NCBI GenBank assembly: GCA_964555935.1 | Contig: CAZKUN010000064.1 | Coordinates: 1 to 39,460 of the forward strand | DNA length: 39,460 bases | Source of the DNA: CAZKUN01 sp964555935 | Lineage (GTDB): Bacteria; Armatimonadota; Zipacnadia; Zipacnadales; VGFC01 | Direction of reading: 5' to 3' | In this document: piece after piece, positions 28,393-37,715 of the stretch | How the letters are laid out: every line of letters begins with the position of its first letter | Numbering within the stretch: the stretch's first letter is position 1 | Program-made: the position numbers and the translations under genes | Notes under the pieces: generated by a model | The model's input: only the letters and a program-made list of their open reading frames with translations | Told to the model about the DNA's origin: nothing | The model's database searches: none

Positions 28393-30168
28393 ATGCTGAG
28401 GTGGACGTTGGCTCTGTCCGCAATGTGGCTGGCGACCCCACTGCTTGCCGTGGAGTATTTCGTCGACTCGCGGGCGGGCTCGGACGAGAACACGGGTACG
28501 ACCGAATTGCAGGCGTGGGCCTCCCTCGGCAGGCTCGGCGACCACGAACTCGAAGCCGGCGATGTCGTCCGCCTGAAACGCGCCAGCACGTTCCGGGGAC
28601 GGCTCGCTTTCCGGGGGAACGGCGCGCCCGCCGCTCCCGTCAAGATCGGCGCCTACGGTGAGGGGCCGAAGCCGGAGATCCTGGGCTCAATCGTGCTGAA
28701 TGGCTGGGAGCACCATGGGGGCGAGGTGTACAGGGCGCGCGTACCGAGCGATGCGTTCCTGGGCAAGAAGGCCATCTACAGCGTGTTCGAGTACGATGGC
28801 CCCCTCCCTCAGCGTCTGTTCCGCTCGGATGCGGTCCCAGAGGAGCGTGGCCGGTTCTCGTTCGATGAGGAGAGTTCAACCATTTACGTGAGCCGCGCCG
28901 ACGGCGCTGATCCCGGCGAGCACCGGACCGAGGTGTCCGTGATCGAACAGCTCGTCGATCTGACCGGTCGTTCGTGGATCGAGATCGAGGACCTGAGCTT
29001 CCTGTTCGGCAACTGCCGGCACATCGTCATCTCGGAATCGCAGGACGTCACGATCCGCAACTGCGCCTCGCTTTTTGTCGGCTTCTACGGCAACCCCAAC
29101 ATCCTTATTGTCCGCGACTCGACACGAGTCGGCCTGCTGGACTGCTTCCTATACGAGAGCACGAACTGCGGCGTGTTGATCAGCAGCGGGGCCACGCAAA
29201 ACATCGTGAGGGGCTGCACGATCGTCAGATGCCAGAGCAATGACGGCGTCACCTGCCATTCAGGGGGACGGGACGAGAACGATGTCCGCCAGGGAATCAC
29301 CGGGGACCGGAACGTCATCGAAGACAACGTCATCGGGCTGTGTCCCGAGGAATCGATCGACATCACCTCCGGCGACCATCATGTCATCCGCGGGAACATC
29401 TGCTATGGCAACGGCAACCCAGGCATCATCGTGGGGCACGACTCCGATCACATCCTCATCGAGAACAACATCTGCTTCGGCAACGCTCGCTCGGGGATCC
29501 ACATCGCGGGGAGGGAAGAAGAGGGGGCCCGCGGCCACAACCGGGTTGTCCGCAACCTCGTCTACAATAACGGGTACCCGGGCCTTGAGATCCAGGCGCC
29601 ACATTCGGAGATCCTGAACAACACCGTGATCGACAGCCGCGAGCGCGTGGCCGTGCGGATCAACGAGATGGCAACCGGGCTGGTCCTGCGCAACAACCTC
29701 ATCGCCACCCTCGACCCCACGATCCCTCACCCAAGCCTGCACTTCATCGGCTGCACCCCCACATCCCTGTCGGCGACGCTCGACCACAACCTCCTCTTCC
29801 ACGCAGCGAATCAAGCCAAGCCCGATGTGTTCTTCCCCTCGGGGCAGCTCATCCGCACCGACGACGGGAGCTTCAGCCTCGAGAGCTTCGCGGACGAATA
29901 CGCCACAGGCCACGCGAGCATCGTCGCCGACCCAAGCCTGCGCGAAATTGAGGCGGGCCTCTACTTCCTCCGGCCCGACAGTCCCGTCGTCGACGCGGGC
30001 GCCGACGTTGGACTGCCCTTCGCGGGCGAGGCACCGGATCTGGGGTGGAAGGAACGCGGGGCGGAGAAGGACGCGCCGAACTACCCGCCGTTCCTCATCG
30101 ATGGCACGGACGACGCGACGAAGATCCTCGAGCTTTGGGGTAAGGGGCGATCTGAGTCAGCCGACTGA
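28393..30168 (+). CDS. Exported right-handed parallel beta-helix protein 2
   Basis: Protein of 591 residues. The start at 28393 is 5 bases after AGGAGGG and yields a signal peptide (LRWTLALSAMWLATPLLA). The mature protein begins VEYFVDSRAGSDENTGTTE, the usual opening of pectate-lyase-like (PL1, PL6, PL9 or DUF1565-type) beta-helix proteins. It continues as regular rungs such as DHHVIRGNICYGNGNPGIIV, ILIENNICFGNARSGIHIAG, VVRNLVYNNGYPGLEIQ and LRNNLIATLD. The asparagine ladder supports a parallel beta-helix. It is probably a lyase or hydrolase on a polysaccharide, or a carbohydrate-binding protein; catalytic residues are not identified. It lies in the same plus-strand series, 95 bases after the DUF4091 gene. 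Confidence 0.87.
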   Translation: MLRWTLALSAMWLATPLLAVEYFVDSRAGSDENTGTTELQAWASLGRLGDHELEAGDVVRLKRASTFRGRLAFRGNGAPAAPVKIGAYGEGPKPEILGSIVLNGWEHHGGEVYRARVPSDAFLGKKAIYSVFEYDGPLPQRLFRSDAVPEERGRFSFDEESSTIYVSRADGADPGEHRTEVSVIEQLVDLTGRSWIEIEDLSFLFGNCRHIVISESQDVTIRNCASLFVGFYGNPNILIVRDSTRVGLLDCFLYESTNCGVLISSGATQNIVRGCTIVRCQSNDGVTCHSGGRDENDVRQGITGDRNVIEDNVIGLCPEESIDITSGDHHVIRGNICYGNGNPGIIVGHDSDHILIENNICFGNARSGIHIAGREEEGARGHNRVVRNLVYNNGYPGLEIQAPHSEILNNTVIDSRERVAVRINEMATGLVLRNNLIATLDPTIPHPSLHFIGCTPTSLSATLDHNLLFHAANQAKPDVFFPSGQLIRTDDGSFSLESFADEYATGHASIVADPSLREIEAGLYFLRPDSPVVDAGADVGLPFAGEAPDLGWKERGAEKDAPNYPPFLIDGTDDATKILELWGKGRSESAD

Positions 30169-30752
30169 GGCCGCTTGGGCCCCACCACGCAAGCACGTCA
30201 ACGGTCGCGTGAGCGATTCGACCTCATCTCTTCCATTGCTGGCAACCCGGAGGGGGGAACCAACGACGTGTGTCGGGTTCGCCTGAGCAACTCAGCTGAG
30301 GCCGCCACAGCCCGCAGCCCCACCACCACCGACCCGTGTCAGCTCCCACCCCTGAGCACAAGGGCCAGTTTGCCCCGCGAACGGAAGGAGGCGCACAGGA
30401 AGGCCAGACCGTGAGAGGCAGACTCCCAGACCAGACGAGCGAGGTGAAGAGCGGCTCCCCAGCCAATAGCGAATGTGCGCATACTGGGCATGTCTGCGTG
30501 CCGCCGCCAGCACCCGGGTCCGCCTCATGCCCGAGATTCAGGCGCGCATGGACGCTTTCCGAGGTACACCCGTCGGCGTTTGAGGGCAGCTCGCCGGCGA
30601 GTTCCCTTACGCCGACATTCAAGTGCCCCACACGCTGTGCCTCTCCAACCGGACGAAGGGCGCTGCCACAGTCTGTTTCGACGACGCATGACTTCAGCCA
30701 GTCAGCTACCACAGATGCAGTTGCTGGCCGGCCGCGGAGAGGACACGCCCCC
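30169..30752. other. Long spacer with repeat B and a possible coding remnant
   Basis: This 584-base spacer splits the plus-strand series between the beta-helix and GH2 genes. Repeat B locus 2 fills 30179-30377. A protein-like stretch of unknown origin lies at about 30520-30690. A GGAGAGGA-type ribosome site precedes the GH2 start. Confidence 0.55.
30179..30377 (+). repeat. Dispersed repeat family B, locus 2
   Basis: The order is module X and then module Y. X carries GTCGCGTGAGCGATTCGA and GGGGGGAACCAACGACGTGT. Y carries 32 bases (30316-30347) identical to 37528-37559 in locus 3. It begins 11 bases after the beta-helix stop codon. Confidence 0.82.
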
Positions 30753-33700
30753 ATGCGACTCATCACCATCCTTCTGATCTCGACGGTCATCTCACCCGCT
30801 GCCCTCGCCGCCGATGACGGGCCCGACTACGTCTCCCTGGACGGCGACTGGGGCTTCACCTGGACGCCCGCGTCCGTAGAGGAGACACCCACGGTGCCTC
30901 CGGGCTCCGCCTTCGACGTCATAGCGAAGGTGCCCGGCCAGTGGGACGAGCAGTTGGATCGCTTCGAGACGGCCAAATGGTGGCCCGACGCCATCTTCAC
31001 CCGGACCCTCGGCCCTATGGGCTACCTCACTGGCATCGGCTGGTACCGGAAGACCATCGACGCCCCCGAGCGCTGGCAAGGCCGGGCCGCGCGCCTCACG
31101 GTCGGCTGGGCCGTCGGCATCTCCCACGTCTGGCTGAACGGTCAGCACATCGCAGCCTACGACTACGGCGTCTACACGCCATACACTGTAGACCTTTCGC
31201 CTCACCTCAAGCCCGGCCAGGCCAACGAGCTCATCATCTCCGTGGACAACACGAGAGGCTTCGCCGGCGGCTGGGCGTTCTACGGCAACCCGGGGAAGAG
31301 CAGCGGCATCACGCGGTCAGTGGATCTCCGCATTTCTGGCGGGCCCGGCCTGATCGAAGACATCTACATCAGACCAGGCGAGGACCTCAAAGAGATCGTC
31401 TGCCAGGCCGAGCTGTCGCTTCCAGGCGAAGTGGGAAGCGCGCCGCGGACGAAGCTATCTTGGGGTATCAGGGAGGCCAGCGGACCTTCCGGACCCGCCG
31501 ACCCGGCAATTGCCGAGGGAGAGGTGGACGTCCCGGCCTTCGGCGGCTCCTACACGCTCACCTGGCGGACCCGCATCGACGACCTCAAGCCCTGGAGCCC
31601 CGATCACCCCAACCTCTACTCAGTTGGCGTGGCCTGGCGGACCGAGGACGGCGATCTCTGGGACGTTGGGCGCGAGCGCATCGGCCTCCGCCGATGGAGC
31701 AGCGATGGTAGGAAGCTCAAGCTCAACGGCAAGCCCTTCTACCTCCGTGGCGAGTTCAGCTCCCTCTACTTCCCCATTCACTCCATGACCCCGACCACCA
31801 GGGAGTATTGGGTCGAGCACGTCCAAGCCGCCAAGCGCATCGGCCTCAACTACATCAACTTCGCCGCCAGAGTGCCCCCCACCGAGATGCTTGAGGTCGC
31901 GGATGAACTCGGGATCATCGTCCAGTGTGGCGACCACATGACCGTGCTGGAGCCAAACCGGGAGCACTACGATGACGTTTGGCGCCCGATCGTCCGCTGG
32001 ACCCGTAACCATCCCAGCATGTCTTTCTACGGCTTCGGCGGCGAGCGCAACTATTACGAGGGCATCATCGAGCAGTACCAGAAGCAGCACGACCTCATCA
32101 AGTCGCTCAATCCCGAATGCATGGTCATGCCACAGCAGGCGATCCGCGGGATCGACTACGCCTTCGACGAACAGGGGACCAAGGAGCTAACCCCCGAGCC
32201 CTTCCCCCACCACGCCGAACGCCTGGCCCTCTACACGAAGGCCTGCGACCTGTTAGGCCACTACTCGGGCGGGGCCTTCGGCTACAGCTACTTCACCACG
32301 CCGTGGCAGGAGATGGAGGAGCGCTTCCGCATCTACGACAAGCCCCTCTCCATCCACGAGGTCTTCATGGGCATGTCATACCTCGACCCCGACAATGCCC
32401 ACAAGTACACGGGCCTCGTCCCGCCGTACATATACACCAAGCTCCGGGCAGACCTCGTCGATGCCGGTCTGCTCCACAAGTGGCGCGCCTACCACCTCAA
32501 CAGCAGCCGCCTCCAGGCCATCTGCCAGAAGTACTGCCTCGAGAAGGTCCGCAAGTGCAACGAGCCGGCCGGCTTCGAGTACCTTGGCATGATCGACCAG
32601 CACTTCACCCCGCACTACACCAGCGGCCTGCTCGACGAGTTCTTCCAGGTCAAGCCCGCCGAGACGGCCGAGGGCATCCTCCGGTACAACGACGACAGCG
32701 TCCTGCTCCTGGATTTCTCGCGCATTTCCAAAGGTAGCATCAACCGCTCTTACTGGGCCGGCAACTCCTTCGAGGCTGACGTTATGCTCTCGCTCTATGA
32801 TGACACGCCTCTCACGAGCGGCACGCTAACATGGGCCCTCAAGCGCGGCGACAAGACCCTCCTCACCTCCGAGCAGGCCGTGTCCAACGTCCCGACAGGT
32901 CAGGTCTCTACGCTCCGCACCATCGACTTCGACTGGCCGGCCGTCGCCCGCACCACCCGCCTCAACCTGTCCGTGACACTGACCGCGCCCGGGTACGACC
33001 TCGCCAATGACTGGGACTTCTGGGTATTCCCCAGGCTGGCTCCGCCGGCCGTCGTCGCCGAGGCCGACGAGGCCGCCAGCGCCCTGTTGTCCTCGCGCTA
33101 CACGGGCCTCCACGCAGTCCCGGACGGACCGGGCGAGGGCCTTCGCATCGTCTGCGAGGTCACTGAACCCGACGTGGCACACCTGGAAGCCGGGGGCGAC
33201 ATCCTCCTGCTCGGCGCCAAGCCTTTCCTCGAATACACCGCTGCCAGGACCTTCCGCTCAGGCCTGGCCTCCCGACTTCATCAGAACGTGGGCACGGTCA
33301 TCGCCCAGCATCCCATCTTCCGCCTCCTCCCCCACGAGGGCTGGGGCGACTGGCAATTCTGCCCCCTGCTCGAGGGCGCCTCGTGCGTCCTCTTCGACGA
33401 CCTCCTCGCCACCCGCTTCGATCCCATTCTCGAGAACATCAGTTGCGCAGGCGACGTGCGTAAGCAGGCTTCCATCTTCGAGAAGCGAGTGGGCGCCGGC
33501 CGTCTTCTTGTATCCACCTGCGTCTTCGATCCAGAGAACCCATCTTGCGTCGCCCTCATGGACGGCATCCTTGCCTACGTGACCGGCGGGCATTTCGATC
33601 CCAAGAGCGAAATCCCCACCCAGGCGTTCGCCCGCCTAACCGCGCCCCTGCCCCCGCGCGAGCCTGGCAACCTCGCGGACGCCGCGCCGAGCTTTGAATA

Positions 33701-34667
33701 TCGCAGCAACGTCAAGCAAGCCTGGGCAGTCTACGGCCAACCCTACGAGATCGATTCCACCACCGCCCACAGCGGCCAGCAGTCCCTCAATATCGCCCTC
33801 ACACCCCAGCAGCTCAAAGACGACCCGGGCGTCCACACCGGGGCGAGGCTCGGGACCATCAGCTTCCGCTCGACGCCGCCAGTCCTCAGGCTGTCGGCTT
33901 GGCACAAGACGCAGGACGTCACCGGAGACACGCCGAGCCGCAACTTCCTGATCTTCATCTACATCACTTACCGGAACGGCACGCGCCACACTCTTCGGCT
34001 CTACTTCGACCCCGGCACCCATGACTGGCAGCACGCCGAGAAGCTCTGGCAGCCCGAGGGAGAGATCGCCAGCGCCCTCCTCTACATCGGCATCGCTCAC
34101 TCCAGCGGCACGGCCTGGATCGACGACATCTACTTCGGCCCGGCCCCCGAGCCCGTGCACGTGACCACCCAGCCTGAAGCCTCTACATGGCAGCGCCAGC
34201 CCGTCACCATCGACTTCGATGGCGACCGCTGGTTCAGTATCAACGGGGGCGACTGGACTTCAGCCGCCAGCGTCCGCATCGCGCAGGAGGGTCTGACGAA
34301 GATCGCCGTGAGGAAGCGGAAGGCGGACGAGGGGTCCGAGATCCGCGAGGTCCGTATCGACGCCACGCCGCCAGTCATCAACCTTGATACACAGCCGCTC
34401 ATCGACCAGCAGGGGGGAATCTACTCGGCCACAGAGGGCACTGCATTCATGCTCGAAGCCAGCGACGCACTATCGGGGGTGAAGACCATCGAGGTGTCGA
34501 TTGATGGCAAGGCCTACGCGCCCTACCGCGAGCCCCTCAAGCTCCCGCCCGGAAACCATGAACTCCGTTGTCGGGCGACGGACGTGGCCGGCAATCGCAG
34601 CGAGACCGTGACGGGCGAATGCCTGACGGGTGGCGGCACCGCGGTGCTGCAGGTCAGCGTAGAGTAG
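30753..34667 (+). CDS. Exported glycoside hydrolase family 2-like protein
   Basis: Protein of 1304 residues. The start at 30753 follows GGAGAGGA and gives a signal peptide (LITILLISTVISPAALA). The domains are a GH2 sugar-binding jelly roll (SLDGDWGFTWTP to about 215; GWYRKTIDAPERWQG; VWLNGQHIAAYDYG), an Ig-like GH2 domain (about 230-310) and a TIM barrel opening KLNGKPFYLRGEFSS. The candidate acid/base is Glu431 in NHPSMSFYGFGGERN, where the usual GNE is GGE. The candidate nucleophile is Glu536 in KPLSIHEVFMG. About 1200-1304 resemble an OmpL47/Big-type beta-sandwich (VSIDGKAYAPYREPLKLPPG; CRATDVAGN). It would release beta-linked sugars from oligosaccharides outside the cytoplasm; the specificity (galactoside, glucuronide or mannoside) is not readable. 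Confidence 0.87.
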   Translation: MRLITILLISTVISPAALAADDGPDYVSLDGDWGFTWTPASVEETPTVPPGSAFDVIAKVPGQWDEQLDRFETAKWWPDAIFTRTLGPMGYLTGIGWYRKTIDAPERWQGRAARLTVGWAVGISHVWLNGQHIAAYDYGVYTPYTVDLSPHLKPGQANELIISVDNTRGFAGGWAFYGNPGKSSGITRSVDLRISGGPGLIEDIYIRPGEDLKEIVCQAELSLPGEVGSAPRTKLSWGIREASGPSGPADPAIAEGEVDVPAFGGSYTLTWRTRIDDLKPWSPDHPNLYSVGVAWRTEDGDLWDVGRERIGLRRWSSDGRKLKLNGKPFYLRGEFSSLYFPIHSMTPTTREYWVEHVQAAKRIGLNYINFAARVPPTEMLEVADELGIIVQCGDHMTVLEPNREHYDDVWRPIVRWTRNHPSMSFYGFGGERNYYEGIIEQYQKQHDLIKSLNPECMVMPQQAIRGIDYAFDEQGTKELTPEPFPHHAERLALYTKACDLLGHYSGGAFGYSYFTTPWQEMEERFRIYDKPLSIHEVFMGMSYLDPDNAHKYTGLVPPYIYTKLRADLVDAGLLHKWRAYHLNSSRLQAICQKYCLEKVRKCNEPAGFEYLGMIDQHFTPHYTSGLLDEFFQVKPAETAEGILRYNDDSVLLLDFSRISKGSINRSYWAGNSFEADVMLSLYDDTPLTSGTLTWALKRGDKTLLTSEQAVSNVPTGQVSTLRTIDFDWPAVARTTRLNLSVTLTAPGYDLANDWDFWVFPRLAPPAVVAEADEAASALLSSRYTGLHAVPDGPGEGLRIVCEVTEPDVAHLEAGGDILLLGAKPFLEYTAARTFRSGLASRLHQNVGTVIAQHPIFRLLPHEGWGDWQFCPLLEGASCVLFDDLLATRFDPILENISCAGDVRKQASIFEKRVGAGRLLVSTCVFDPENPSCVALMDGILAYVTGGHFDPKSEIPTQAFARLTAPLPPREPGNLADAAPSFEYRSNVKQAWAVYGQPYEIDSTTAHSGQQSLNIALTPQQLKDDPGVHTGARLGTISFRSTPPVLRLSAWHKTQDVTGDTPSRNFLIFIYITYRNGTRHTLRLYFDPGTHDWQHAEKLWQPEGEIASALLYIGIAHSSGTAWIDDIYFGPAPEPVHVTTQPEASTWQRQPVTIDFDGDRWFSINGGDWTSAASVRIAQEGLTKIAVRKRKADEGSEIREVRIDATPPVINLDTQPLIDQQGGIYSATEGTAFMLEASDALSGVKTIEVSIDGKAYAPYREPLKLPPGNHELRCRATDVAGNRSETVTGECLTGGGTAVLQVSVE

Positions 34668-35040
34668 GATGGCGCCGCCAACCACCACGCTACCTGTGCC
34701 TCCGGGAACTCCATCCAGCCCTGAATCTGCGGCTTTCGCAGCTACGCAGATCATTATTGGGACCTGACGGGCTGACTGGGCTTTGGATGCCGTCCCGGTC
34801 CATGGTGATGTGGCGGACGGCGGGAGGTTGAACATCGCCAGAGTCGACGGTCGGCTCTTGTGCCTGGGCAAGATTGGCGGCCGGCCATGAACGGGATCGG
34901 GCCGGCCTTTGGAGGAGTTCTTGGCGGCCGGGGTCTACGACGAGGACGGACATCGGCCTTGCTGAACTGGGCGTCCCGCGTGCTGTTGTAGGAGGCACTG
35001 CGGGCCATCGCAATCCCCATACTTCCAGGGAGGGCTTACC
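34668..35040. other. Spacer between the GH2 and Gfo/Idh/MocA genes
   Basis: These 373 bases have no recognised gene. They contain a GC-rich inverted repeat at 34879-34907 followed by TTT. A GGAGGG-type ribosome site lies just before 35041. Confidence 0.5.
34879..34907 (+). terminator. Possible terminator-like hairpin
   Basis: GGCCGGCC (34879-34886) can pair with the same palindromic block at 34900-34907, with a 13-base loop, followed by only three T. It lies 212 bases after the GH2 stop. The short T-tract makes intrinsic termination doubtful. Confidence 0.25.
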
Positions 35041-36240
35041 ATGAATGACTCAACGTCACGTCGTTCATTCATGCAATCCGTTGGCTTCGGCGCCGCCGCT
35101 GTGGGGCTGACCGGGTCAGCTCTGACTCAACAGGAGCAGGAGCCCATCCAAGGCTTCGAGGAAACGGCCACCGACCCGAACGCCTCAGGAGCGTGGAAGC
35201 CCGTTTCCGACCGCAAGATCCGCGTGGGCATCGTCGGCTACGGCGTGTGTCGGTTCGGCGCGGCGTTCAGCTTCCAAGACCACCCGAATGTCGAGGTGGC
35301 GGCCGTCAGCGATCTGTTCCCCGATCGGTGTGCCGCCTTGGCAGAGGCATGCCGTTGCGAGAAGACGTATCCCTCGCTCGAGGAGTTGGTGAAGGACGAC
35401 TCGATCGAGGCGGTGTTCGTGGCCACCGACGCGCCGAGCCATGCCCGGCACTGCATCGAAGTCCTGAAGCACGGCAAACACGTAGCCAGCGCAGTGCCTG
35501 CCGTGTGGGGATCGCTTGAGGACGCCGACAGGCTGTTCGATGCGGTCAAGACCAGCGGCCTGAAGTACATGATGTTCGAGACATCGTATTTCCATGCCGA
35601 CCTCTATGCGATGCGGCAGATCTACGATGCAGGTGGGTTCGGCCAGCTAGTCTACAGCGAGGGCGAGTACTACCACTACTGTCCGGAGCCGATCGCATCA
35701 TACAAGGACTGGCGCGTCGGCGGCGTGCCGCAGTGGTATCCCACGCATTCGAACGCCTACTACACGGGCGTCTCCGCCGGCAGCTTCACCGAGGTCTCCT
35801 GTATGGGAATACCCAGTCAGGTCGAGCACCTCAAGGCAGAAAACAACCGATACAAGAACCCATTCGGGACGGAGATCGCGCTGTTCCGCACCAGCGAGGG
35901 AGGCATGTCGCGGATGGGCGTCAGCTGGGACACACCCGGTGTCGGAGGCGAGATGGGTCGGGTCCGCGGGCAGAGAGGGTCGTTCTACGGCGAGTATGCG
36001 GGGCAGGAGCAGAACCTCCCGCCCACCGACCGACCTGCGCTCCCGTCCGGTGTCAGTGCCGGCGGACACGGCGGGTCACACGGCCACCTCATGAACGAGT
36101 TCGTCACGGCGATCCTCGAGGACCGCAAGCCGCTAGTGGACATCGCCCAAGCCCTGAACATGACCGTCGCCGGCGTCGTGGCCCACCAATCCGCTTTGAA
36201 GGACGGCGAGCTGATGGAGATTCCGCAGTATCAGGTCTGA
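35041..36240 (+). CDS. Tat-exported Gfo/Idh/MocA-family oxidoreductase-like protein
   Basis: Protein of 399 residues. The N-terminus has a twin-arginine signal (SRRSFMQSVGFGAAAVG), so it is predicted to be exported folded with its cofactor. The Rossmann NAD(P)-binding segment is RVGIVGYGVCRFGAAF (61-76). VAAVSDLFPDR and AVFVATDAPSHARHCIEVLK follow. The usual Gfo/Idh EKP motif with its catalytic lysine is replaced by HVASAVPAVWG near 150. The C-terminal alpha/beta domain includes SEGEYYHY and VGGVPQWYPTHSNAYY. Candidate roles are a sugar dehydrogenase or a GH109-like NAD-dependent glycosidase; the missing lysine argues against an ordinary dehydrogenase. GGAGGG precedes the start. Confidence 0.88.
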   Translation: MNDSTSRRSFMQSVGFGAAAVGLTGSALTQQEQEPIQGFEETATDPNASGAWKPVSDRKIRVGIVGYGVCRFGAAFSFQDHPNVEVAAVSDLFPDRCAALAEACRCEKTYPSLEELVKDDSIEAVFVATDAPSHARHCIEVLKHGKHVASAVPAVWGSLEDADRLFDAVKTSGLKYMMFETSYFHADLYAMRQIYDAGGFGQLVYSEGEYYHYCPEPIASYKDWRVGGVPQWYPTHSNAYYTGVSAGSFTEVSCMGIPSQVEHLKAENNRYKNPFGTEIALFRTSEGGMSRMGVSWDTPGVGGEMGRVRGQRGSFYGEYAGQEQNLPPTDRPALPSGVSAGGHGGSHGHLMNEFVTAILEDRKPLVDIAQALNMTVAGVVAHQSALKDGELMEIPQYQV

Positions 36241-36636
36241 GTTGGCGGGCGTCCCGCGGGTCCCGCGGCCCAAGCCCTGCCGCGCGTGGACGCGCCCCGC
36301 CAGCACCGCCAACGGCCTCCTCGCGACGTCAACTCACCACCCCATGACCACCGGCGGAGCCAGCTGAAGTGTCACCCATCCGAATGGCTCGCGGGGCTGC
36401 TGCCGGACCGGGGACGCAGTGGGTAACATCGCCAGCGGAGACAGCGGACACCCGATGGCGACCCGGCCTCGCGATCGCAGCAGGCTCTCCCGTCCATCGA
36501 GGCGAATGCCTCCGGTGTCGCCCCGATCGATGCCGACTTCCGCCTGAGCAGATGCCGCTTGACTGACGCGGGCCGAAATCAGCGCGGATTGAGTTCTCCG
36601 GGATGGACGGCATGATGGCGATGGGAGATCGCTGCC
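36241..36636. other. Spacer after the Gfo/Idh/MocA gene
   Basis: These 396 bases have no recognised gene. Directly after the stop, 36244-36270 is a very GC-rich self-complementary stretch (GCGGG/CCCGC) that could form a hairpin but has no T-tract. A GGGAG ribosome-site-like sequence lies about 12 bases before 36637. Confidence 0.45.
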
Positions 36637-37230
36637 ATGATGACGAATGAGTTACCTCAAAACCCCCGGAAGATTCGCGAGCGGCTGCGACGGTACGAAA
36701 GGAAACTCCGGGAAGAGAAGCGCACATACGGTTTCCATCGCGACGGTGCAGGCAAACGCTACCTCGTCGGCCCACTCTATCTGCTACTGGGGGACGTCGA
36801 CGGCGCCTTCAAGGCCTTTCGCCTGTTCGAGACGGAGTTTCCTGATGACAGTGGCGAGCCAGGCCATTGTCTGTGTTGGGCATTGGCCCTGTACCGTTCC
36901 GGAGACCTGGAGCCGGCGACCAGGAAGCTGCGGGAAACGATGCTGCAGAATCCCTACGTCGTCCCTCACCTGCTTGGGCTGGAAGTGAGAGAGCTGGACA
37001 TCTGGCATGGTTCGAGCCACGAGTGGCCATCCTACCTCGAGTGCATCCCGGCAGACTACTTCCTGCTCTGGGACGAGAGAGAGCTCGACTGGGCCTCTCG
37101 CCTGTACCACGGTCCTGACTTCCAGAGCGTCCTTGCACGCTATGTCCAGATCCACAAGGAGCTGAAGCATCTGCCGCCGGGCCCGAGGCGGAGTCGATTG
37201 GTCCATGAGGCCTACGCTCTGAAACGGTAG
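36637..37230 (+). CDS. Small TPR-like protein of unknown function
   Basis: Protein of 197 residues, cytoplasmic (no signal peptide or membrane segment). It has a strongly basic N-terminus (NPRKIRERLRRYERKLREEK). A helical-repeat part follows, with TPR-like pairs around YLVGPLYLLLGDVDGAFKAF and CLCWALALYRSGDLEPATRK (about 48-105). Two or three TPR-type helix pairs are likely. A tail rich in Trp, Tyr and Leu follows (EWPSYLECIPADYFLLWDER). TPRs bind other proteins; no partner can be named. There are two adjacent ATG codons at the start. It is well separated from the Gfo gene and may be independent of the glycan genes. Confidence 0.75.
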   Translation: MMTNELPQNPRKIRERLRRYERKLREEKRTYGFHRDGAGKRYLVGPLYLLLGDVDGAFKAFRLFETEFPDDSGEPGHCLCWALALYRSGDLEPATRKLRETMLQNPYVVPHLLGLEVRELDIWHGSSHEWPSYLECIPADYFLLWDERELDWASRLYHGPDFQSVLARYVQIHKELKHLPPGPRRSRLVHEAYALKR

Positions 37231-37715
37231 CTGACCGAGGGACGATCTCGGCCCGTAGCGCGACGGCACAGACGGGCTGTGTCTGCCGGCCCCGCAATGC
37301 CTCAAACTCATCCGCGCACGAACAATAGGCCAGACCGACGAGCCCCAACCCGCCGAGCCACGTCGTCGACGTAGTCGGGTGTGGCGAGACCGACCACCGC
37401 TCAAGTACCCCCCCGTCTCCTCGTGAGCGACTCGATCCGATCTTCTCGCCGATCGACAACATCGGAACCTACGACGTATGTCGGGTCCCCCGAGCAGATC
37501 GGCTGAAGCCGCCGCCACATCCAACAGAGCCCCACCACCACCGACCCGTGTCAGCTCCCCTCCCTGAGCACAGCGCCCAGTGAGCGCCCCACCACGCGAC
37601 TAAGCCGTCGTCGTGTGACGATTCAGTCCCATCTTCCTCGCTATCAGTTCGCGAGACAGACGACCGAGGTACTCGCGTCCGTCGAGGCAGTGCGGCCAAC
37701 GACCAAGCCTCCGCG
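37231..37715. other. Convergent spacer filled by repeat B
   Basis: Spacer of 485 bases between the TPR-like (+) and radical SAM (-) genes. Most of it (37391-37700) is repeat B locus 3. No gene is recognised. Confidence 0.6.
37391..37700 (+). repeat. Dispersed repeat family B, locus 3 (partly tandem)
   Basis: The order is module X (about 37391-37527), module Y (37528 to about 37585) and a second, diverged X (about 37586-37700). This shows that the unit is about 200 bases and can be tandem. Y includes the 32 bases identical to locus 2. The X part has ACCTACGACGTATGTCGGGT and a GGCTGAAGCC small palindrome. Confidence 0.82.

Noticed and set aside
22321..37700. Repeat B as a CRISPR array
   Set aside because: Units are about 200 bases, scattered and diverged, without short regular repeats or unique spacers, and no cas genes are present.
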